Shown here: piece after piece, positions 54,601 to 63,600 of the stretch
Numbering within the stretch: position 1 is the first letter of the stretch
Layout: each line of letters opens with the position of its first letter
Assembly: GCF_021018805.1 (NCBI RefSeq)
Contig: NC_086247.1
Coordinates: 96,303,338-96,367,337 of the forward strand
Reading direction: 5' to 3'
DNA from: Prinia subflava
Taxonomy: Eukaryota > Chordata > Aves > Passeriformes > Cisticolidae
DNA length: 64,000 bases
Notes under the pieces: generated by a model
Told to the model about the DNA's origin: nothing
The model's input: the letters and a program-made list of their open reading frames with translations, nothing else
The model's database searches: none
Position numbers and translations under genes: made by a program

Positions 54601-57600
54601 TCAGCTTACCTAATATAGTATGGTGGAAGTACAATTCCTGTAATGGCAAACAGCCAGAGACTTGCCTAGCTGTTCACTCATTTGGGGTAGGAGGGGAAAA
54701 TAAAATAGGGAACCTTATTGATGAAAACAGGGAGATGCTAACCAGTTACAAGGCAAAAGAAACTCAACTTGGGAAAAATTATTTTAATGTTTTTCCAATT
54801 TAAACCAATATTCAGGTAGACATTGAGGAATACATTCAGTGAAGGTAGCTGGGTTTGCTACTGGAAGTACAAACTGCAGATTGATCTATGGGTGTCCCAG
54901 GCAAGAAGCCATGACCTGCTGACCCTTTGCATAACAAAGGGCCCAGGGATCTGTGTGGCCAGGTGACTAGATACTCAAGAGATGCAGCAGCAGCCAACCC
55001 TCAGACTTTCCTGCCCTTAGACTGTAAGGGTATCTCTTCTTGGAGGCACCCAGTTTGAGCTGTTACTTTGTTACTAAGTTGTTGCACCAAAATTAAATTA
55101 TTTTAAGGATCTGGAAGTCTGAAACTCTGCAAAGGGAAACCTGGGGTTGAGCTTGTGAGGAAACATCTGATTTTAAGTGTGGGGTGTGTAGCTGTGAAGA
55201 GATGTTGAGTACCAGCTCAGGTGGTGCAAGAGTGACTGCCAGAGTGGCTCCTGGATGATCAAACAAAGAAGTTTCCTTAACATGAGAAACAAAGACAAGT
55301 ATCAAATAACACTTTTCCTTCCCCTTTTCTAAGGTCAATTTCACTACTTCCTCCCAGACTCCTCATGCACACTGCAGTGGGCATGAGAGCATATGGTCAT
55401 TACAGAACAGTTCCTCTACTTTTTCCTTCTCCCAGTTTTTCCTTCCTGGAATGTGGGCTTTCCCTGTAGGCTGCCATCCTGTGGGAAAAAAAAATCTGTT
55501 TCAGCATGTGCTCACTGTCAACCAGAGAAAATGTCCTATCTGTGCCAATGTGAGGTCCTCCAGAGGCTACAGGGTAGGGGATGGCAACTTGGATACCCAG
55601 AACATCTCCTTCTCCTCTTCTGTCCACGGCATTCTCTCTGCTAGGTCTCATTCAACCTTTTTTCCATAGGTGCCCGGCAGAGGGTCTGCTGGAATGGGCT
55701 GTGTTTGGCATGAAAAGCCCCTGAACTCTACCCAGAGGTCATCCTGCAGCCCTCCTGTCCACTTGTTACAGGCCTTGTTACAAACACCAAATACACCTGT
55801 GAAGGGGTCATCTATCATAAAATTAACAGATGTGAAAATAAAGTTGTATTTAAAATTAAGGTGGATTGAAGTTTGTCAGTATTTGGCATGAGACTTATCT
55901 GAAATCAGAATTTTTAGTCCATTCCTATCTCAATCTTCAATATCTGTTTAGGCCCCTATGTAGCCCTACTAGTCATTTAGTGTGAACATCTCCTAGTCTT
56001 TCAATGTGTACAGCCTGTGCTGGTTTGAAAATAAACCTCAGTGAGATATGAACCCCACACAAATACCTTGAGAGCAGGTTGGAGTTACAATTTAATAAAT
56101 AATATTAGTGTAAATGCAGTGATACAGAAAAATGGGCTTAAACTCACAAAATCAAAGTATAACCTTGAACCTTGTTGGTCAGGGTGATGGTCACAGTCCG
56201 ATTAAGCAGTGGTTGCAGTCCTGTTGGAGTGATGATTGCAGTCTTGTTGAAAGTGGTGGCCCTGTGAAAAGTCTGGTCCTTCTCTGGGTCTGTTGAGCAG
56301 TGGTGGTGGTGCCCCAAAGCCAGATGATATACAGTGTGGTTCAGGTGGTTCCTCCCTCAGGCTGGGGAGTTTCGTAATGGAATGATGTAGTACTTGAGTC
56401 CATGGTGGCCCCTGAGCAGAGATGACGCCTTCTGGATGGGTGTAGTTACCACGGCTGAGTTCATTGTGAAAACCAGTTAACATTGCCTTGCAGGATTTGC
56501 CTCTTTTCCCTTATCTGACATCCAGCCTGCAGTCTGAGTGGTTGGTGGGCACTGGGCAGCTGTTGAAAATGGCCCACTGTTAACACTTAATCAAGAATTA
56601 TGTAGATGGAAGTAGAGTATGTGGCTTGGTTACAGTCTACATTGTAACTCAGGACATGGCCTCAAAACTGCTTCACAAAGTAGGTGAACAGGCACTATTA
56701 CACATGTTTATGGCTAAGATAGTGAAGGACTAACAGTGTCAATCTGTCTTTGCATTTCTGTGAGACCCTTGTAGAATTGGGTCTCTTTCCATTTCAGAGA
56801 AATTTTTGATGGACTGTAAAGATAAGACTGGTTTTGGTTCAACTGGGATTTTTCTCCAGCACATGGTTATAATGTTTGCTGCTTGTTAGAAAATGGTATT
56901 GAAGGATGTCTTTTTGTACAAACAGATTGATGAATATTATGCCTTCCTCTCTCTCCTTACAGTCTCACATGCTAATATCAAAGATAACTAATGCTGAATT
57001 ACTTTAGTTAAGCCAAGGCCAAATTGCAAGAGTGACTTTGAATCAAAAAGAAGAATCATTTAATACAGAATGCTACATACATCACTGCTGCATTGCATAG
57101 AAAAGATTTTACCTGGACTAGCTTTTGTACTTGTAGAAGTACAAAATAGAGGTGTGTGTAGACAGAACACTAGATGATGAGGACTAGGTGGCTGAGAGGT
57201 AGAAGTTGGTTTTTATATCTCATCATGTAACACAAGTGACCTCTTGTGCTCTTACCACCTTTGTGAGAATTTACTGCATTTAATGTAGCAGAAGTTAAGA
57301 GCATTGAAAAGAATTAACTGACTTCTGTATGTTACTGCTTTTGTCCTTTTTGTGCTTGCTCCATTTGAAGCACATACATTTAGGTTAGGATCTAAGCAGT
57401 GTATTTAAGAGGGAAAGGGAACATATGATTGTGATTAATGGGTTCAAGAATATCTTTGCTTAGGTCCCAAGAGATTTTTAAAGGGAAGCGAAGGGGGCCC
57501 TTAGTCTATAAAATACTTGAGAGCAAACATAATTTAAGCGTTCTTGTTGTCTACCAAGTTAACTGTGCATGTCTTGTTACTTTTGTGACCACAGGGTGTT

Positions 57601-60600
57601 TGACAGCTCTAGTGTATCAACATTCCATCACTCCACTGGCATTGCCCTGCAAGCTTCTCATCCCAGACAGAGGTATGCTTGTTGAAGTACAGAAGAGATA
57701 TTCCCAGCCAAGTTTTGCTTCCAAGTGTCAGTGTCTGAAGGCAGGTGAATGTGTCATGAGTTGAGATCTAAGCAAAAATGTACCGAGGAGGAAGCAAGCT
57801 GTGGTGTTGTCTTCAGTATCGGTGATGACCATTATCCAAAGCGTGTTTGTGAGCATACTGGTACTGTGATATTCCAGTTATAAATATATATTCGTCATGG
57901 AAATCCATGCAGTAATTTACCATGTGGGAAGACAAATGTACTTCTTAGACATGACATTATGCCAAGTTAGTGGTTAGGTTTAACCACTCATTCAGGTTTG
58001 AATAGTAAAAGGACAAATAGATGAAGAGTAGGTGGTTCCCTGAGTGCAACACTGGCAGGAAGAGTATAGCAACTTGCACAGGTTCAAATATTGTTCAAGT
58101 AATTGATCAAAAAGCTTATGTTACTTCATAGGTTTATGATTCTAATTTTGTTTATACTGATTTCATAAACCACTCTAAGACAAAAAACAAAATGCTCATG
58201 CTTGTCCACTAATTCAGTTGTCTGATATTCTGCCACATGAAGTTAACTCCAGACACATTATTGAAATATTAAATGTTCTTGTGGTTTGTGACTTTAGAGG
58301 GTTTTTTGAACCTTTTAAACTTCTGTTACAGACCATATGTTAATGTACAAAAGTAGCATTTGATTTATGTGAATACATCCATGAAACCATTTTTGCACAA
58401 AAAGATGCTGTGGTAAATGTGACAAGAGATCTCATACATTTATATGGCAAAACAGTGTGGCAGTTGGCTTGTTCTCTTTATCCCCCTCACCTAAGATGGA
58501 AAACTTACTCTTTTCTTCCAGAGGTACAGGAGTGGAACATTTGCCTTGTCTTGAATAAACATACCACAGTGAAATTTTATTTTGGATTTATTTTTTAATC
58601 CAATTTGATAATGCATTTTAAGATGGTCTTCTTTAGTTAATGACAGGATACAGTGCCTGGAGCATTTAAAATGTTTGAATAACTGTAACTCTAGCCATAT
58701 GAATAGTCACAAACTGTATTATGGCTCTCTTCCTCATCTGATTATATTCAAACATGACATGCCTCATGCTAAATGCAGTAGTATGTGAGATCTTTTTACA
58801 TGCATTTCTATACTTGAAATAACATGGTGGTGGACAGTTTTCTTACTACTTTTAACAATCAATTGGAGGCAAATGTTTCGCTGCTGTCTTAATGGTTCAG
58901 ATACGGTTTTTTCAGCTTAAGAAGAAAGTTGTATTCTCTGTAGTCATTCTCTGAATCAAAATATAATTAATTTATTTCATCATGGTGTAAATTTCTGTAT
59001 AAATTAGTATAAATTATACAAATCAAATGAGATAATTAGAATCACACTATTCAAGATATTTTTAGGCTGTAATGAGGGAATATAGCTATAAGTATTGTCT
59101 TAATGTGTCATCATGTGAGTCCCTCCAGCATATGCCTGAGTTATGTCTTTTATTGTTAGGAAATAAAAGTTAAACATCCCACTTGCAGTGCTTGAGGCAA
59201 AAAACCCTGATGCAGCACAAAACTTACATAATTGATTGTAATTGCAGATAAAAGGTGGTTTCATGTTCCTGGCCAAGAGTTGTCCAATAGCTGAGATCAC
59301 AGTTACAATTGCCAAACTCATACATGAGTGTGGACTTCGATTTGTTGATTCAAGTCCATACAAGACATGGACCGTGTTTTCTGTTTGCAGATCCCTTGGA
59401 GGAGATAGCAGAAACTTCTCCACAAACTGCTGCAAATTCAGCTGCAGAGCTTCTCAAACAGGGTGCAGGTCTGTTGAACTTTTATCCTTGTATTTGACTG
59501 TTACCAAAGTTTGTATCTTACAGGTTGGGAGAAGCTAAAGTTTAGACTGGATTAAAGGGTATGTAAAGGTAACAGTTAAATTTATTGTGCTAGGTAGAAG
59601 TGTAAGGGACGCTATGAGGATATGTACCATTTTTCTTCTGTTTTCTGAAGCCAACTCCTATGTTCTACAACCCTGTGTTTGGCTTCCAGACCTTTGTCTC
59701 ATGAGAATATGAGGTATACGTAGGTTACTTCAAACATGACAATTTTTAAGCATGACATTGCTTTCATAACTGATAAAATTTGAGAGAATATTTTCAGCAT
59801 GTGGTTGCAGAGGTTCAAGAGCTATGTGTGACGTCTGAAAAAGCCAGCTAAGGAAGATGTTCAATTAGGGTTAAGTTCTCATCATAGGGGTTAACAATAC
59901 CACTGCAAAATGCTTACTGTTGCATCAATCTGAAAAAAAAATATTAAAGAACAGTTCTCTGTACTTCACTTGGTGCTGCATGTTACTAGGAAATGTCGTG
60001 TCTTTTCCACTGGATGCTTTTATGGATTCTTGTGTATAGTGCAGCGCCCATTCTGGCATGTTGAGTTGTGTTACCGCAACCTTATTTGATGTGACAGAGG
60101 AACGATGACGAGAGTATCTCCAAATGATGTGATGCTATGCACTGTTACCATCTATATGGCTCTTAAATGGGTGTTTGCAACAGCTGTGTAGAGGTATGCT
60201 CTGTTTCTTACCTGCTTTGTTAGTATCCAGAGAGCTAGTTAAACAGTCTGTCTGAAAAAGTGTGGTGGAATCCTAACTCACCATATTGGACAATGCTCTA
60301 AGTACTCCTACATAATGTTAAAGTTGTCCTTAGTAGAAATCTGGCCAACTGCGTTACTTTGCAATACAGTGGATGTGTCCAGGGGATCCTGCCCATGTCC
60401 TCCCACGGTCCTTGGTTTTCAGGTTGCTATGCATTTCCCCCAGAAGCCACCCATTTAGTGCCATTAGAGCACAGGTATACACTATCTTTGCCGCTCTCTT
60501 TTGAGTTTAGCCTACCACTGGATCCACAAATGAGTGTTGTGGCAAAGCATGCATTTCTAAGAATGCTATATCATTGCCCTCATGCATTTTAGAGCACTTC

Positions 60601-63600
60601 TGAAGGGGCAGTTGTCAAGCTGGACAGCTCTGGAGGGAGTGTTGCTCCTTGCTTGTGCAGCCATCTGCTTTCACTTTAAAATTTGAAGCACCACTTCAAG
60701 TGCTGTATTTGAGCAGGCATGCATGGCTGAGGTAATAGAAAACCCTTGTGAGGCTGTGCTGTGAGCGAGCACGTGTTGGCTCACTAGTCAGTGTTTGTTG
60801 TGGCCACCAAGGAAAAAAAAACACATTAATTTTTGTAGAACTTTACTTCTTAGAAAAACCATCAAAAGGGGCATATATTGTCTTTCAGGAAATACTGGTG
60901 TCTCCTTGCTCAGACAATGCTTTTCAAAGAAAAAGAAATAATTATTTCTTTAGCTGGGGTAGTAGTCAGATAAGTCTTCATGGGAGCTGTCATATCATGG
61001 ATCATTTAGGGTATTTAGTACATTTGTTTTTAACTCGTTTTGTTGTATTTGTTGTTTTTAAACAAGGATTTAGAACCCAAATATATAAATTAGCTATGAG
61101 AAGTTCTCGGAGGGTTTTTTTTTGCCTTGATACATCAGGGATCCCTTTCCAGTCACAGAAGCATTCAGGTTGTGGAGTTCAACATTGAAATGCAGACCAA
61201 AACCATGTAAATTGAGTCCTTTCAAAGAAACTTTAAAGTAGATACACTTTCTCCCTGCCCTTCTATACCCACACTTCTCTCATTCCACATTCAAAAATTA
61301 TGTGCTTTCCTAGAATGATTATTTTTTATAATTGCCTGAAAAACCTAATGGGCATTTCCAGGTTCTAAGTGCTGAAGCAGACTAGAAATTGTTTGCTTCT
61401 TAGACACTGACAATTGAAGACTAGAAAACATACAGATAAGAGGCTTTTCCCTAGAATACACCTCGCTTTCTGTTCAGCAACAATTTTTTTTGCCCAAATA
61501 AATTACAGTTCTTAATTTCTCTTTACATTGATCAAGTCAAGAAACAAAGGACATTCCCAGTCTAAAAGTAGCATTGTTAAGCTGTTGCTGGTGGCACAGA
61601 TGTGCTCCAGAATGTCACCTGTGAAAGACAGAAGCAGCAACATTGCAGGGCAGCTGCACTGAACAAAAGGTCTTCCTTTTGTTCTAGCTTGGAGTATGGC
61701 TTCTCCCAGATTACTGTTGTCAATACTTTGTCAGACCATGCACGATGTTCTTAAATGAGAAATCTTTCAGTGTTTCTCATTACCTTTCCTCCTTTTTAAG
61801 CTGACATTTTCACTTTGCAACACTTTTGTACAAGTTTTCATTTATTATTTTCTGTGCTACAGAAGCAAAGGAATCTACTGTATTGGATAACTGCTGTTTG
61901 AACTATCACTTTGAGGGCAATCTAGGTAAAATACTTTCTAAATTTCTAAATTTCTAAATTTTATTTAGAAACAAAACCTCAGTCTGTTGACAGCAATGCA
62001 CAGTGTGGCAGAAGAGGAAGGAACTCTGATATGTGCGGCTGGGAAAGAAGGAAGCTTCCTGTTCTGGGGAAAGACCCGCAGGATAGTGGAGACCTTTAGA
62101 TCTGTACCAACCATAAACAGTTACGAGGGGAGAAGAAGAGGGCTTATGGTTTGGATTGTTCATTACAGTTTTACTCATCATCTTAAGTCCCTCTGTGCAT
62201 GAATTGTATGAAATGAAATTGTATGAATTGTATGAATGAATTGTTTGAAATTAATTGCTGCAAGCAAAAGTTATTGAGACTTGCACAGCAATGCATAAAT
62301 ACATTTTTGAAATTTTACACTTGCAAATCAAATAAATGAAATCTCAGGATCCCTTCTGCCACTGATGGACTCCAGAACTTGAAGTTACAGGGCTGATCAT
62401 TATGCTGGAATTGAACTTAGGCTTGTCCAGTTTTTACTGTATGATTACTTGGTTGTTTTGAAAGTGCCAGTGTCTAGCTCTATAATTTATGTAGATAGTA
62501 ATAGGAGAAATCCTAAAACAGATTACAGAAACTGTTAGGTTTAATCTTTGCTTTCATAGTAATGTTGGCAAGCCAAATGAAACTGCTGAACAAATTAAAT
62601 GTAACCATGGTAATTTGCATGTGTCAACTGAAGGAGTTGTAAATTTTGTCCTGGATACCTACACAAGTGTTTTTACGAAACACAAAATCTCTTGATGCTA
62701 GTGTTTAGCTGTGGATGTGCGTAATCATTCTTGCTTGTTCTTAATTTGTTTGTAAATTTGACTTTATATCACAGTCCCATAGTAAGCATGTGAATCATTC
62801 TGTTAATTCTATATAATAGTTCATACTTTAGATGGCATTGTACTATGCAGTATTACACAGTAGTACAGTACTACTATATAATGCCATATAATATTAATAC
62901 ACATTTTCCTAGCACTCACTGCAGATTTGATATGAAACCGTGTAGAAAAAGTAACTGTTTGGTAACCTTATAAACCAGTGAGCATCTGTTTTATAGAGAT
63001 ATTTCAGAAGTTGCTCCTATCTCTAGAAAAGAAATAGTACTTTTAGAAGTAAGTGCATGCTGAAATAAGAAAAGGCCTAAATATATATATATATTTATAT
63101 ATTTTTATATATTTATATGCATTTATATATTTTATATAATCTTAATATATTTATATATTTATTTATATATAAATATATATAAATGTATGTCAGTAATTTT
63201 TATCAGTGTGAAAACTTTTACTTGTCCTGAAATCATTAAACATACAGAACACTATGGAATTAATGAGAAATGTGCTTTGAAATAACCCTCAGTTCTTTTT
63301 GATGTGTAAATATTGTTGTCCTGCCAATCGAGTGAATGGTTTCCTTTGAATATAGTTTAAATATTTGAAACTGTAGAACATACAAATGTATGCTGCAAAT
63401 GTGTATTTTCTTACTGGCTGATGTATTTGAATTTGAAAGCAAAGTATCCCCATTCTTTCAGGAATGCCTTTGCTCCAGTACTACCTACAAGTGTGCTCTC
63501 TGGTGTTGTCTTACATTTATTTAAATTTCAGGATGTCTATGGGTAATAGATAAGTACAGTCATTGGCTTTGATATAAACGTATTAATACCAAAGGGAGAG

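Larger units (their letters stand above)
54218..57594 (+). other. TNS3: Intron of 3.38 kb with retroelements
   Basis: Donor GTAAGT, acceptor TTTTGTGACCACAG. Holds a repeat-like segment at about 55340-55770 and an LTR at about 56016-56585. The remainder is AT-rich with nothing recognisable. Confidence 0.6.

Noticed and set aside
60748..61188. Open frame of 146 codons in the SH2-PTB intron
   Set aside because: No recognisable motif, no matching splice sites and intron-like composition; chance length.
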